The notes: generated by a model not told the origin, from the sequence alone. DNA of 45,094 nt from Acidobacteriota bacterium (GCA_003225365.1 QHZN01000100.1:1-45094); one strand, 5' to 3'. Positions 24,863-34,527 are shown, numbered from the stretch's first letter. Program-made: numbers and translations.

Positions 24863-27615
24863 GACGCTTTCGAGATCGTGACCCAGGCCGGCATCGTGGG
24901 CTCGCGAAAGTCCGGCAAACCGGCCGGAAGGCCGACGAGCCCACTCGCCAAACCCGAAGCCAACTTTAGGGCCAACGAAAACTCCTTTCCATCCTTGCTC
25001 TGACCCGGGGGGCTGGACGTGGCCACGGCGACGCGCACAATCTGCCCTTCCGCGAGGCCGAGCGCCTGCGCGTCTTCCGGATTCAGGGCGACGTAGGGCT
25101 TGGGCACAAGCTCGCGCACAGCGGGGGCCCAGGAGCTCAATTCTTCCGAGCCGAAGATGTGATAGAGCGGCACAGCAAGGCAAACTCCCGCGGGCGGCTC
25201 CGGACCACGCAGCAGCAAGGTCGTCTCGCCCGTGTCCGCCGGCTGACGTGGGACGGTCAAGCTAGGCGGTTCAATCAGCCGCGCGCCGGGGTTGCCGCCC
25301 TTGAGCGGGCCGGCGATTTCGCTCTGAAATTTGTTGGTGGCTTGAATCGAATTCCACCCCGGCGACCAGAAAAAAGGAATCAGTGCCCCCGGCGGCTCCT
25401 TGGGCGCGCCTTCCATCGAAAACGCCAGCGGCGAATCGGGGTCGTCGGGCGGCTTCGGTTCGTTGACGTTGATGTTGGCGAGCATCGCCGTGCGGCCGCT
25501 GTAGCGGTGCGGCTCGCGGGGAATCTTTGCGCCTGCCATTCGGTAGCCGGAATCGGGCGCGGCGTCGCGCACGGGCCCGAACACGGGCAGGGCGCTGACC
25601 ATCGCGCCCAGCACGTCGTCGAGGTTTTTCCAGGCGGCGCCTTCGCCCCTGTCCGAGGCGGCCATCGCCCGCGCCAGCCAACGCCAGCTCTCGAGGACCG
25701 GCTCTTCGGGCACGAACGCCTGCAAAAACCGCTGCGCGCGGCCCTCATTGTTGACGAAGGTTCCGTCGGATTCGCCAAAAGTCCCGGCCGGCAGCACCAG
25801 CTCGGCGACCGCGGTGGTCTCCGAAGGCAGGAAGTCGAGCACCACCACGTGCTTCGCCCGTTTCAGAACATCATCGGCAAGCCGTGAATCAGCGCGGCGG
25901 TAAAGGTTGTTTTCGAGAACGATCACCGTGTCGGCGGAACCCTCGCGAATCGTCTGCGCCGCCGATTCGAGCGCCGGCGCTTCCATCATCGCCAGGCCAA
26001 GCGTGTTCGCTTCGGGCGTGGCCAACGAAATGGCGCTCTGCGGGTTGCTTTTGGCCAGGGCCCAAGCAACCTTGGCGGCCGCCTGGAGCATGGACTCGCT
26101 CGCCAATGAGATGCCGGCGACTACTAGAGGCCGTTTGGCCGACGCAAGCGCCCGAGCCGTTTCATTTATGAGCGCCTGTTCGTGCCTTGCGGAATCTTCC
26201 AGGGGGGCTTGAGAGCTCCGTTCGATCGCGCGGGCGACGGCGAACCCGAACAGCGCAAGGTCGTCTGGCGAGCCGCGGAAGGTGGTGGCAATCGAGTCGA
26301 GGCGGGTTTGGTTTGGCGTGGCGATGACCAGCGGCCCGCGCTCGTCCTGCGCCACTTCGCGGACATGGTCGTCTTGCCAGTCCGCGATGCCCTTCTGGCG
26401 CGCCAATTCCATCGGCTGCTGCCGTGTGCCCTGGCGCAGGGCCAGCGCCATGCGCGGCGCGACGTTCGTCAAGTCTTCGCCGAGGACCAGGGCGGCGTCG
26501 CATTTCTCAATTTCGGCAAGCGACGGGGTGCGAGCCGGGCCTTTTCTCAGAATTTCGAGCCCCAAGCCGACCAAGCGATGCTCGCGTTCCCCCACCCCTG
26601 CGAAGAAATGGCCGGCGCCAACAAGCTTACGCAAGGCGAAGTTTGCTTCGAGGGAGGCCCGCGGCGACCCAATGCCGATCATTCCAGAAGCCGAAGCGAG
26701 GAGCATTCCCAGGCGTTTCAGGGCTTCCTCCGCCGTTAACGGGACGAGCGCGCCGTCGCGGGCGAGGAGCGGCCTGCGAATCCGTTCCGGCCGGTTCACG
26801 AACTCGTATCCGAAGCGGCCACGGTCGCAGAGAAAATATCCATTCACGTCGCCGTTGTAACGATTGACGATTCGCCGGATTGTTCCGTAGCGTTCGCCTA
26901 CGGTGATGTTGCACCCGAGTCCACAGTGGACGCAGACCGAAGGCGCCATCTGCAGGTCCCACTTGCGCGTGTAATGGCGCTTGAGCGTCTTGTCGGTGAA
27001 GACCCCCGTGGGGCAAATCTCGACCAGGTTGCCGGCGAATTCACTCTCGAGCACGCCGTCCTCGCTGCGGCCGAAATACACTTGGTTGCGCAGCGAGAAC
27101 GCATTCAGGTCGTACTCGCCCGCGTATTCACGGTAGTAGCGCACGCACCGGTAGCACTGGATGCAGCGATTCATCTCGTGAGCGACGAAGGGCCCGAGGT
27201 CCTGATTGCGGAACGTGCGCTTGGCAAATTCATAGCGGCGGTAAGCGTGGCCCGTCATCACGGTCATGTCCTGGAGATGGCACTCGCCCCCTTCGTCGCA
27301 GACCGGGCAATCGTGCGGGTGGCTCTGCATCAACCCTTCGATGATGCCGGCGCGAAATTCCACGGCCTCCGGATGGTCAATCGAAATGCGGATGCCCTCG
27401 GCCACCGGCGTCATGCAAGCCATCACCAGCCGGCCGCGCGTGTCCTTTTCGTCCCGGAATTGCTTGACGGCGCATTGGCGGCACGCCCCGACCGAGCCCA
27501 GCGCCGGATGCCAGCAGAAATACGGCAGGTCCAGGCCCAGCCCCAGGCAAGCCGCGAGCAGGCTTTGGTCCGGGTGGACCTGGTAGGGCTGGTTGTCCAC
27601 CACAATCGTCGCCAT
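24859..27615 (-). CDS. nuoG: NADH:quinone oxidoreductase subunit G (set A)
   Basis: A 918-residue iron-sulfur subunit of the NADH module. Ligand sets seen: 2Fe-2S N1b at Cys34, 45, 48 and 67; N3 at His99 with Cys103, 106 and 112; N4 at Cys151, 154, 157 and 201; and the extra cluster N7 at Cys228, 231, 235 and 263. N7 is known from E. coli and Thermus types but lost in mitochondria. A molybdopterin-oxidoreductase-like domain without obvious cofactor residues follows. The ATG at 27615 shares one base with the nuoF stop. Confidence 0.95.
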   Translation of the reverse strand: MATIVVDNQPYQVHPDQSLLAACLGLGLDLPYFCWHPALGSVGACRQCAVKQFRDEKDTRGRLVMACMTPVAEGIRISIDHPEAVEFRAGIIEGLMQSHPHDCPVCDEGGECHLQDMTVMTGHAYRRYEFAKRTFRNQDLGPFVAHEMNRCIQCYRCVRYYREYAGEYDLNAFSLRNQVYFGRSEDGVLESEFAGNLVEICPTGVFTDKTLKRHYTRKWDLQMAPSVCVHCGLGCNITVGERYGTIRRIVNRYNGDVNGYFLCDRGRFGYEFVNRPERIRRPLLARDGALVPLTAEEALKRLGMLLASASGMIGIGSPRASLEANFALRKLVGAGHFFAGVGEREHRLVGLGLEILRKGPARTPSLAEIEKCDAALVLGEDLTNVAPRMALALRQGTRQQPMELARQKGIADWQDDHVREVAQDERGPLVIATPNQTRLDSIATTFRGSPDDLALFGFAVARAIERSSQAPLEDSARHEQALINETARALASAKRPLVVAGISLASESMLQAAAKVAWALAKSNPQSAISLATPEANTLGLAMMEAPALESAAQTIREGSADTVIVLENNLYRRADSRLADDVLKRAKHVVVLDFLPSETTAVAELVLPAGTFGESDGTFVNNEGRAQRFLQAFVPEEPVLESWRWLARAMAASDRGEGAAWKNLDDVLGAMVSALPVFGPVRDAAPDSGYRMAGAKIPREPHRYSGRTAMLANINVNEPKPPDDPDSPLAFSMEGAPKEPPGALIPFFWSPGWNSIQATNKFQSEIAGPLKGGNPGARLIEPPSLTVPRQPADTGETTLLLRGPEPPAGVCLAVPLYHIFGSEELSSWAPAVRELVPKPYVALNPEDAQALGLAEGQIVRVAVATSSPPGQSKDGKEFSLALKLASGLASGLVGLPAGLPDFREPTMPAWVTISKAS

Positions 27616-28886
27616 TACTGCCTCCACGGGCAGCGCTTCTCGCTGAGGTGCAGCTCGAAGTCCTCGCGAAAATACTTGAGCGCGCTCTGCAAGGGCTCGG
27701 CGGCGCCCGGCGCCAGCGCGCAGTAGGTGTTGCCCGGAGCCACGAAGCGCGTGATGTAAACGAGCTGGTCGAGATACGCGGGCTCGCCCTTTCCTTCTTC
27801 GATGGCTCCGAGCAGCCGGGCGGCCCAGCTCAGGCCGCTCCAGCAGGGCGTACACCAGCCGCAGGATTCCTGGGCGAAAAAGCGCTCCAGGTTCCACACC
27901 ATGCCGACCGGGCAGGTCTGGTCGTCGAGAACAATCATGGTGCCTGTGCCCAGGCGGCTGCCCACTTTCTGGACTTCGTTGAAATCCAACTTGACGTCGA
28001 GGTGCTCCTCGACCAGGAAATCGGTGGACGCGCCTCCTGGAAGGAACCCGCGCATCTTCAGCCCGTCGCGCATGCCGCCGGCAAGCTCCAGGATTTCACG
28101 CGCCGTCGCCCCGAGCGGGAGCTCCCACAGGCCCGGGCGCTTGACCTTGCCACTCACCCCGTAAAGCTTCGTCCCGCCGTCGGCCGTGCGGCTGAGGCTT
28201 TTGAACCACTCCGGCCCATTCTTAATGATGTGTGGGACGTTTGAGAGTGTCTCAACGTTTTGAACAATCGTGGGCTTTCCCCACAAGCCCGAGACCTGGG
28301 GAAACGGGGGCTTGGAGCGCGGGTTGGCGCGCTTGCCTTCCAGGGCGTTAAGCAACCCGGTTTCCTCCCCGCACATGTAGCGCCCCGCGCTCCTGTGGAT
28401 GTAGACCTGCAGGCAGCGGTCCGAGCCGAGAATGTTCGTTCCCAAATAATTCTTCGCGGCCGCTTCGGCGATGGCGCGCTCCAGCCGCTCGGCGGCGACT
28501 ACGTATTCGCCTCGGATGAAGATGTAGGCGACCTCGGCTTCGAGCGCGAAGGCCGCCAGCGCCATGCCCTCGATAAGCTGATGCGGGTTGCCCTCAAGGA
28601 GCAATCGGTCTTTGAACGTCCCCGGCTCCATCTCGTCGGCGTTGGCCACCAGATACTTTGGGCGGGGCGCGGAGGGGCCCATGGGGACGAAGCTCCATTT
28701 CATTCCCGTGGGGAAGCCTGCGCCCCCGCGACCGCGCAGATTCGACAGCTTGACGGTTTCGGTGATCTCCTTCGGCGCAAGCGTCAGCCCCTTGCGAAGG
28801 GCTTCGTAGCCCCCCGCTTTTTCGTAGGCGGCGAGGTCGAGCATCTCGCCGTCTGCCGGGATGTCTTTGGTCAAGGGTAGTTCCAT
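27615..28886 (-). CDS. nuoF: NADH:quinone oxidoreductase subunit F, NADH-binding (set A)
   Basis: A 423-residue flavoprotein that oxidises NADH through FMN. The nucleotide-binding loop is RGRGGAGFPTGMKWSF (residues 51-66). NADEMEPGTFKDR and YMCGEETGLLNALEGKR follow. Cluster N3 ligands are Cys342, 345, 348 and 389; the usual ESCGKCTPC reads ESCGWCTPC. It lies 7 bp downstream of nuoE. It is the only nuoF in the window. Confidence 0.96.
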   Translation of the reverse strand: MELPLTKDIPADGEMLDLAAYEKAGGYEALRKGLTLAPKEITETVKLSNLRGRGGAGFPTGMKWSFVPMGPSAPRPKYLVANADEMEPGTFKDRLLLEGNPHQLIEGMALAAFALEAEVAYIFIRGEYVVAAERLERAIAEAAAKNYLGTNILGSDRCLQVYIHRSAGRYMCGEETGLLNALEGKRANPRSKPPFPQVSGLWGKPTIVQNVETLSNVPHIIKNGPEWFKSLSRTADGGTKLYGVSGKVKRPGLWELPLGATAREILELAGGMRDGLKMRGFLPGGASTDFLVEEHLDVKLDFNEVQKVGSRLGTGTMIVLDDQTCPVGMVWNLERFFAQESCGWCTPCWSGLSWAARLLGAIEEGKGEPAYLDQLVYITRFVAPGNTYCALAPGAAEPLQSALKYFREDFELHLSEKRCPWRQ

Positions 28887-28893
28887 GCGTTCG

Positions 28894-29358
28894 TTACCGG
28901 TACTTCTCGAGAATACCCTGGAGCTTCTCGGGGGTGAGGTCGCGGTACAGATCGCGGCCCACCATCATGGCGGGCGCATGGTCGCACGTCCCCAAGCAGA
29001 CAATCGGCAGCAGCGTAAAGCGGCCGTCGGAGGTCGTTTGGCCGAGCTCGATCCCCAAGTCCTTGGTCAACCGTCGGCGAATTTTCTCGTAGCCCATGAT
29101 CCAGCAGCTCACGCTGTCACAGACCGTGACGACGTGGCGGCCGACGGGCTTGCGAAAAATCAGATTGTAAAAAGTCGCGACGCCGTCCAGGTCCTCAACT
29201 GTCATGCCGAGGAAGGCGGCCAAGTCCTTCAAGGTCTCGTCCGAAACCCAGCCACGATGCTTCTGGACGATGAGCAAGGCGTCAATCGTTACCGCCTGTT
29301 TGGCCGGGTAGCGGGCGAGTTCCGCTTCGATTTCCTGACGCTCCTCCGGGCTCAACAT
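28894..29358 (-). CDS. nuoE: NADH:quinone oxidoreductase subunit E (set A)
   Basis: A 154-residue thioredoxin-fold 2Fe-2S subunit. N1a ligands are Cys80 and Cys85 (VTVCDSVSCW) and Cys121 and Cys125 (VCLGTC). The helical N-terminal domain has the usual LLIVQKHRGWVSDETL. I choose the ATG at 29358, with AGGA about nine bases upstream; the frame could begin at TTG 29415, overlapping nuoCD, but those residues lack similarity. Works with NuoF and NuoG in the NADH module. Confidence 0.94.
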   Translation of the reverse strand: MLSPEERQEIEAELARYPAKQAVTIDALLIVQKHRGWVSDETLKDLAAFLGMTVEDLDGVATFYNLIFRKPVGRHVVTVCDSVSCWIMGYEKIRRRLTKDLGIELGQTTSDGRFTLLPIVCLGTCDHAPAMMVGRDLYRDLTPEKLQGILEKYR

Positions 29359-29383
29359 CTTGGCATCCTGGGACGGCGTCTCC

Positions 29384-31240
29384 TCACCGATCAATGTCCG
29401 CGAGCACAAAATCAATGCTCCCGAGGATGGCGAGCAAGTCGGGCACCATCAACCCGCGCGAGAGCATCGGAAGCGTCTGCATGTGGTTGAACGAGGGCGT
29501 CCGAATGCGGGCGCGATAGGCCCCGATCCCGCCGTCGCTGATCAAGTAATAGCCGTTGTTTCCTTTGGTGGCTTCGATCGCTCCCAGCGCCTCGCCCGGT
29601 GGCACCACCGGCCCCCAGCTTACGCCTAGGAAGTGGTGGATGAGGGTTTCGATGTCGCGCATGGTGTGTTCTTTGAGCGGCGGGGCGGCCAGGCGGCTGT
29701 CGGTGGCCTTGTACGCCCCCTCGGGCATGTTCTTGACGCACTGCTCGATGATTCGCAAGCTCTGGCGCATCTCTTCGACGCGCACCAATGCCCGGTCGTA
29801 GCAATCGCCGTGTTGCGCCGTCGGAATATCAAACTCGAACTGCTCGTAGCCGGCGTAGGGCTGTTTCTTGCGGAAGTCCCATTCGAATCCACAGGCACGC
29901 AGATTGGGCCCCGTCACCCCCCACTCGATCGCTTCGTCAAGTTTATATGCGCCCACGCCCTGGGTTCTGCCTTTGATCAGGCTGTTTCGCAAGACGATCT
30001 TGTCGTATTCCTTGAGGCGTGGCGGCAAGTAGGCGATGAAGTCGCGGAACATCTTGTCCCAGCCATTGGGCAAGTCCTGCGCCACTCCGCCAATGCGGAA
30101 CCAGCCGGGGTGCATGCGCGCGCCGCAAATCGCCTCGATAATTTCGAATGCGCGCTCGCGGTCGTTGAGGGTGTAGAACACCGGCGACATCTGGCCGAGG
30201 TCCTGGGCAAACGTCCCGTACCAGACCAGGTGACTGATGATCCGAAACAACTCCGACAGCATGACGCGAATGACCTGGGCGCGCGGCGGGACCCTCACGC
30301 CCGCGAGTTTCTCTAGCGCCGTCAGGTAAGCGAGGTTGTTCATCACCCCGCCGAGATAGTCCACGCGGTCGGTATAGGGAATGTAGGTGTGCCAGGTCTG
30401 GCGCTCCGCCATCTTTTCAGCGCCGCGATGGTGGAAACCGATCTCGGGCACTAGGTCCACAATCCTTTCCCCGTCCAGTTGCACCACGACGCGCAGCACG
30501 CCGTGCGTGCCTGGATGCTGCGGGCCCAGGTTCAGAAAGATGAAGTCGCTGGTTTCCGAGCTCCGCTTCATGCCCCAGTCTTCGGGGCGAAAGCGAAGCG
30601 CCTCCTGCTCGCGCTGTTCCTTTTCGTCCGGCATCGCGAACGGCCCCATTTCAGTCGCCCGCGCCGGATGATCTTTGCGAAGGGGGTGGCCGTTCCAGGT
30701 TTTCGGCATTAGAATTCGTTCGAGGTGCGGGTGGCCTTCCACGCGGATGCCGAACATGTCCCATATTTCGCGCTCGTACCAGTTGGCGGCGGGCCAGAGG
30801 TCGGTGATGGTGGGAACCGACAGGCGGCTCTCCTCCAGAGCCACTTTCACGCGGACGTATTCGTTCCGCTCGTAGGAGAGCAAGTGATACACCACCGTAA
30901 AATCGCTCGTTGGCTGCCCGCCGTTCAGATTGGCGGGCGGATTCGCCCGCAAGCGCTCATCAATGGCGGTGGCGTCGTAGAAAGTGCGGTAAGGCCGCTC
31001 GACGCCGGACTTCAGGTGGCGGAGGACCTCGCGGACTTTCGCGACGGGGGTCCAAACGGTAGGGATGTGGTCCGCAGTGGCCTGCGGCGTCACGGCCTCG
31101 CCGCCGAACTTCGCTTCAAGCTCACCGAGGATACCTGTTGGAGCAGTCAGGCTCGGTGGCCCTTCGGCTGCGCTCCCTTCGACTTGGCTCAGGGCCTTCG
31201 GCAGGGTCTTCGAGGTGGCTGAAGTGGGGTTGGAACCCAT
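29384..31240 (-). CDS. nuoCD: NADH:quinone oxidoreductase fused subunits C and D (set A)
   Basis: A 618-residue fusion, as in E. coli. The C part (residues about 40-225) has [18 protein letters not shown] and [20 protein letters not shown]. The D part has [39 protein letters not shown] and the C-terminal [16 protein letters not shown]. The RQTWHTY segment is the E. coli variant of the quinone-site tyrosine region. Residues about 12-29 ([13 protein letters not shown]) are encoded by a dispersed palindromic repeat inserted in frame. The start is the ATG at 31240, just after the nuoB stop; no strong ribosome site. Confidence 0.94.
   Translation of the reverse strand: MGSNPTSATSKTLPKALSQVEGSAAEGPPSLTAPTGILGELEAKFGGEAVTPQATADHIPTVWTPVAKVREVLRHLKSGVERPYRTFYDATAIDERLRANPPANLNGGQPTSDFTVVYHLLSYERNEYVRVKVALEESRLSVPTITDLWPAANWYEREIWDMFGIRVEGHPHLERILMPKTWNGHPLRKDHPARATEMGPFAMPDEKEQREQEALRFRPEDWGMKRSSETSDFIFLNLGPQHPGTHGVLRVVVQLDGERIVDLVPEIGFHHRGAEKMAERQTWHTYIPYTDRVDYLGGVMNNLAYLTALEKLAGVRVPPRAQVIRVMLSELFRIISHLVWYGTFAQDLGQMSPVFYTLNDRERAFEIIEAICGARMHPGWFRIGGVAQDLPNGWDKMFRDFIAYLPPRLKEYDKIVLRNSLIKGRTQGVGAYKLDEAIEWGVTGPNLRACGFEWDFRKKQPYAGYEQFEFDIPTAQHGDCYDRALVRVEEMRQSLRIIEQCVKNMPEGAYKATDSRLAAPPLKEHTMRDIETLIHHFLGVSWGPVVPPGEALGAIEATKGNNGYYLISDGGIGAYRARIRTPSFNHMQTLPMLSRGLMVPDLLAILGSIDFVLADIDR
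31161..31206. repeat. Palindromic repeat inserted in the nuoCD reading frame
   Basis: Contains CCTTCGACTTGGCTCAGGG flanked by CTTCGGC and its inverse. The same core recurs in the DinB-like gene (32966-33001) and at 36770-36846. It encodes the peptide [12 protein letters not shown] in nuoCD and keeps the frame open. Confidence 0.6.
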
Positions 31241-31254
31241 AGAAGGACAGGTAC

Positions 31255-31905
31255 TCAGACTTCGTCCGGCGGCCGCAGTTCCGTAGCCTTTTGCCGAAAC
31301 GGACGCTTCAGGTCCCGGAGCGAGGGGGGAGGCAGCCTTTCGACCCCTTGAGGTCCTACCACCCAACTCAACGGGCGGCGCTCCGTCCCCAAGGCCTTCG
31401 AGAGCAGGATCAGCCCTTCTTCGAATGCGTCAGGGCGCGGCGGGCATCCAGGAACGTAAACGTCCACCGGCAGAATTTTGTCCACTCCTTGCACGACGCT
31501 GTAGATATCGTACATCCCGCCGGAATTCGCGCAGGAGCCCATCGAAATCACCCAGCGCGGTTCCATCATTTGCGCGTGCAGGCGCAGGATGATGGGAGCC
31601 ATCTTGATGAATGGTGTGCCGGCAATCACCATCAGGTCGGCCTCGCGCGGCGTGCCGCGAATCACTTCGGCACCGAAGCGCGCGATGTCGAACTTGCTCG
31701 TCAGGCTGGTCGCCATCTCAACAAAGCAGCACGACAAGCCGAACCCGAACGGCCAGATGGAGTTCTTCCGTCCCCAGGCAAGCAATTCCTGAAGGCGGGC
31801 GAAGAGAAGGCTCTTCTTTGCCGCCTCTTCGTCCATGGGAGTGTTGCCCCAGGCGTCGAGCACTTTGAGAGACGCCGTGTCGGCTTTGGTCATCGTCCAT
31901 TGCAT
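31255..31905 (-). CDS. nuoB: NADH:quinone oxidoreductase subunit B (set A)
   Basis: A 216-residue subunit carrying cluster N2, the last electron donor to quinone. Ligands are the tandem Cys59-Cys60 (GLSCCFVEM), Cys125 ([10 protein letters not shown]) and Cys154 ([10 protein letters not shown]). Length and core are typical, with a 25-residue basic tail. The start is the ATG at 31905; another in-frame ATG lies four codons on. A MITE-like repeat separates it from nuoA. It is the only nuoB in the window. Confidence 0.96.
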   Translation of the reverse strand: MQWTMTKADTASLKVLDAWGNTPMDEEAAKKSLLFARLQELLAWGRKNSIWPFGFGLSCCFVEMATSLTSKFDIARFGAEVIRGTPREADLMVIAGTPFIKMAPIILRLHAQMMEPRWVISMGSCANSGGMYDIYSVVQGVDKILPVDVYVPGCPPRPDAFEEGLILLSKALGTERRPLSWVVGPQGVERLPPPSLRDLKRPFRQKATELRPPDEV

Positions 31906-31928
31906 GGTCTTGCCGATTGCATCCCTAA

Positions 31929-32083
31929 CTGGATGCTGAAAACAATTTTGCCGGCTGTCATTCTGAGCCCATTCGCTTTTCTCAGGGTAAACTCCGCGAA
32001 GAATCCCTTTCTGAGGCTTTCGACACCCGCAAGGGATGCTTCGCTTCGCTCAGCATGACAAAATGTCTTTTTTCAACACCCAG
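31929..32083. repeat. MITE-like palindromic repeat, GTCATTCYGAG family (copy 2), between nuoA and nuoB
   Basis: The inner ends are GTCATTCTGAG and CTCAGCATGAC. The outer imperfect inverted ends are CTGGATGCTGAAAAC (from 31929) and a complement ending at 32083. It fills the nuoA-nuoB spacer exactly, ending at the base before the nuoA stop codon. Its hairpin may reduce read-through or be processed. Confidence 0.8.
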
Positions 32084-32458
32084 CTACGGCCGGCGTCCGC
32101 CTGCTGACGGATTCCAATCCAGCGCACCGAGCCGCCACAGATACACCAGCGTCAATCCTAGGACACCGATGAAAACCAGAACTTCCCAATACCCGGCCCA
32201 GCCAAGCTGGCGGCCGGCGACGGCCCAGGCATAGATGAACACCGATTCCAAATCGAATATCACAAAGAAAACCGCTACGAGGTAAAATTTCATCGAAAAG
32301 CGGACGCGGGCAGAGCCTTCGGAAACAATCCCGCCCTCATAGGGCTCTCCGGTCTCGCGCTCCATGTGGCGCTGACCCAGAAAATAGGACACCACCAGCA
32401 TCGTAGCCACCAGGCCAATCACCAGAACGAAGTACAGACCCAAGGGCCACAGCTTCAC
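32084..32458 (-). CDS. nuoA: NADH:quinone oxidoreductase subunit A (set A)
   Basis: A 124-residue three-helix membrane subunit. Conserved segments are GEPYEGGIVSEGSARVRFSMKFYLVA, shown as GEPYEGGI and RFSMKFYLVAVFFVIFDLES, the latter with the buried acidic pair. I favour the GTG at 32458 because GGAGG lies six bases upstream (32465-32469) and the resulting length is normal. GTG at 32485 is an alternative adding nine residues. It is the first gene of set A, with a promoter just upstream. Confidence 0.93.
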   Translation of the reverse strand: MKLWPLGLYFVLVIGLVATMLVVSYFLGQRHMERETGEPYEGGIVSEGSARVRFSMKFYLVAVFFVIFDLESVFIYAWAVAGRQLGWAGYWEVLVFIGVLGLTLVYLWRLGALDWNPSAGGRRP

Positions 32459-32512
32459 GAGCGTCCTCCGTACGAAGCTCGCCACGCGCTTCGCATTTAA
32501 TTCGGGCTTTCA

Positions 32513-32541
32513 GTTCTACTAACCCAAGCTTCGATTGTCAA
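32513..32541 (-). promoter_or_regulatory. Sigma70-type promoter of the nuo set A operon
   Basis: On the minus strand TTGACA (32536-32541) is followed after exactly 17 bp by TAGAAC (32513-32518). Transcription would start near 32506, about 48 bases upstream of the favoured nuoA start codon. The region is shared with the divergent DinB-like gene. Confidence 0.65.
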
Positions 32542-32593
32542 CTACCGAAGGCGAGGCTACTATTTGCTCTTAAAAATTCCGCGAGGTGGCCCG

Positions 32594-33118
32594 ATGCGTA
32601 AACCGAACAGCGCGAGTCAAATTGAGGCATTGCTGGATAATCTCGACGAGGGTTTCGACCGAGCAGCTTGGCACGGGCCGAACCTGGGCCAGGCGTTGCG
32701 AGGCGTGTCCGCCAAGCAAGCGGCCTGGAGGCCGGCGCCTGAACGGCACAACATCTGGGAGCTCGTGGTGCATCTCGGTTACTGGAAGTCCATCGTCCGC
32801 CGGAGACTGGTGGGAGGAAAACGCGGCGAGTTTCCGGAACGGGGTACCAACTGGTTCCCTCGCAGCCGGGGCTTGACCGGAGCACTCTGGCGCCGCGACC
32901 TGGCCCTGCTGAAGCAAGAGCATCGCCGGTTGCGCGACACCGTTGCCGCCCTCGAACCCATGCAGCCCTTCGACCGGGCTCAGGGTCTACGACTTTCGAA
33001 GTTGGTTAAGGGGCGCCGCTTGGCCGACCACGTCCGCGGCTTGGCGTTTCACGACATCTACCACGCGGGGCAGATTCAGCTCTTGAAGAAGTTGCAGGCG
33101 GGGAGAGGACAACCATGA
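32594..33118 (+). CDS. DinB-like putative metal-binding protein
   Basis: A 174-residue four-helix protein of the DinB/DUF664 superfamily. Its metal site is suggested by histidines in NIWELVVHLGYWKS and LAFHDIYHAGQIQLLKK. Such proteins bind a divalent metal, and several are thiol-dependent S-transferases, but the role here is unknown. I use the ATG at 32594 with GAGGTGG upstream rather than the TTG at 32564. Residues around PFDRAQGLRLSKL are encoded by a dispersed palindromic repeat inserted in frame. It is divergent from nuoA and followed by a good terminator. Confidence 0.8.
   Translation: MRKPNSASQIEALLDNLDEGFDRAAWHGPNLGQALRGVSAKQAAWRPAPERHNIWELVVHLGYWKSIVRRRLVGGKRGEFPERGTNWFPRSRGLTGALWRRDLALLKQEHRRLRDTVAALEPMQPFDRAQGLRLSKLVKGRRLADHVRGLAFHDIYHAGQIQLLKKLQAGRGQP
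32966..33001. repeat. Palindromic repeat inserted in the DinB-like reading frame
   Basis: CCCTTCGACCGGGCTCAGGG shares its core with the repeat in nuoCD and at 36770-36846. In this frame it encodes PFDRAQG, a peptide characteristic of this repeat type rather than of DinB proteins. Confidence 0.55.
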
Positions 33119-33132
33119 CGGGGATCGTGTAG

Positions 33133-33161
33133 CGCAGCCTTGTTCGCGAAGGCTGCGGCTT
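33133..33161 (+). terminator. Rho-independent terminator after the DinB-like gene
   Basis: A 9-bp perfect stem, CGCAGCCTT (33133-33141) with AAGGCTGCG (33149-33157), and a 7-base loop, followed by GCTTTT. It lies 15 bp beyond the stop codon. Confidence 0.7.
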
Positions 33162-33297
33162 TTCCAGGCGGCTCGGACCTGTTTGCGCGGGGGTGAATGG
33201 GAAGTTCAACTCGGACTCTCGTGCGAATCGGCGGTACTATTGGGACCTAAAGGACCGCCGAGTTTACAGAACACCTCCACGCCTGCAGCTATCTTGA

Positions 33298-34461
33298 ATG
33301 GATAAGCTGATGATGCCTTTGGGTAACGCGGCAACATCGCTCCTAGCAGTAGCCATGATGGCTTGTTTTGGGAGCTATGCCCGAGCCGACTCGAAACCGG
33401 CTTGCGGGGCTGTCTCCGCCGATGGCCGATTTGCCGCTGCGCTTTTAGACGCGCAAGGCCTCGACCTGGAGATCTTACTCCCAGACGGAACCGCGCATGA
33501 GACACATCTGGCCCATGAGTTCGCTTCTGCCTTGTGTTGGCTGTCTTTCGATCGGCAGGGTCAAAACCTAGGCGTGGCGGTGCGGATGTTTGACAAGGGC
33601 AAGACGCAGCTTCGCCTCGCGGTTTTCGACACCCATGCCGACAAGTGGATAAACTCGTTCGACGTCAATCCGGAACCCGACTTTCCGTTCCCGGTCCGCT
33701 TTCAGGGCTTCCTTGGCGATAGCTCCAATCTAGTGGTAACAGGGTTTGCCAACGGGACGTACCATAAGCCAGAAAAGTCGGCAGTACGCGTAGCGGTCTT
33801 TTCGCTCGACGGGCGCCTGATCGAGCCTGTTTTAACGAGGGATATTCCCGGAAGTTATTTCAACTGGGACGTCGATTTTGCGGACGTGGGCCACAATCGT
33901 CTTTGGTTTAATCAAACCCCTCTTTTCTGCCCGCTTGGTTCGGCGACCCTGACCGGTCCATTTATTGCCGGCCCCACGGTCGAAAAGAGCGTGTTGGGCG
34001 GTCTGGCATGTGACTTATTGGAATCAAACGCCTTTCCTGACGACAAGACACTCCTGGGTGCATCGGTACGGTCTGACAACACGTGGGTATGGCGTGTGGA
34101 TCTCTCCAATGGAGATGGCGAGAAGCTTGAGCTTCCCGAAGACCCGCGCGGGGGTTTCGTGCGGTGGAATCAATACCAAATTTCGGGCGAGCATCTCCCG
34201 GTTTCGCCCGATGGGCAAATCTGCGCCGTAGCTCGTGCGGTAGTGAGTTGGAATGCTCTCGATCAGCCGAATTTCAAATCCGGTTCTGTTTTCGTCATGC
34301 AGGTCAGACCGCTGCGACTCATCAGTATTCTCAGGCCCAGTAAGGATTATGACCTTGTGGCGCTTGCTGTCGACCACAGAAACGGACAAATCACGGTTTT
34401 AAACCACCGCCGCGGCGGCGGGTGGAAGCTTGTACCTGTTCCCCCAGATAGCTTCAGGTGA
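33298..34461 (+). CDS. Exported protein with beta-propeller-like repeats
   Basis: A 387-residue protein I do not recognise by family. It has an N-terminal signal peptide (hydrophobic to about residue 30, cleavage after SYARA). The remainder is beta-rich with repeated patterns of S-x-DGR/DGQ-x-hydrophobic (VSADGRFAAALL, FSLDGRLIEPVL, VSPDGQICAVAR) as in WD40-like or TolB-like propellers. In-frame ATGs at residues 5 and 6 are alternative starts. It is less GC-rich than the nuo genes. It stands alone between a terminator and the convergent S9 peptidase. Confidence 0.7.
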   Translation: MDKLMMPLGNAATSLLAVAMMACFGSYARADSKPACGAVSADGRFAAALLDAQGLDLEILLPDGTAHETHLAHEFASALCWLSFDRQGQNLGVAVRMFDKGKTQLRLAVFDTHADKWINSFDVNPEPDFPFPVRFQGFLGDSSNLVVTGFANGTYHKPEKSAVRVAVFSLDGRLIEPVLTRDIPGSYFNWDVDFADVGHNRLWFNQTPLFCPLGSATLTGPFIAGPTVEKSVLGGLACDLLESNAFPDDKTLLGASVRSDNTWVWRVDLSNGDGEKLELPEDPRGGFVRWNQYQISGEHLPVSPDGQICAVARAVVSWNALDQPNFKSGSVFVMQVRPLRLISILRPSKDYDLVALAVDHRNGQITVLNHRRGGGWKLVPVPPDSFR

Positions 34462-34527
34462 CAGCACGATGTCTTAACGCTCAAAAACCGAAGGACCGAC
34501 ACCGGGAACTTTGAGACAGCAAAGTTC

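Noticed and set aside
6103-32458. Recent tandem duplication of nuo genes
   Set aside because: The paralogues differ strongly in sequence, length and fusion state, so they are two lineages rather than a new duplication.
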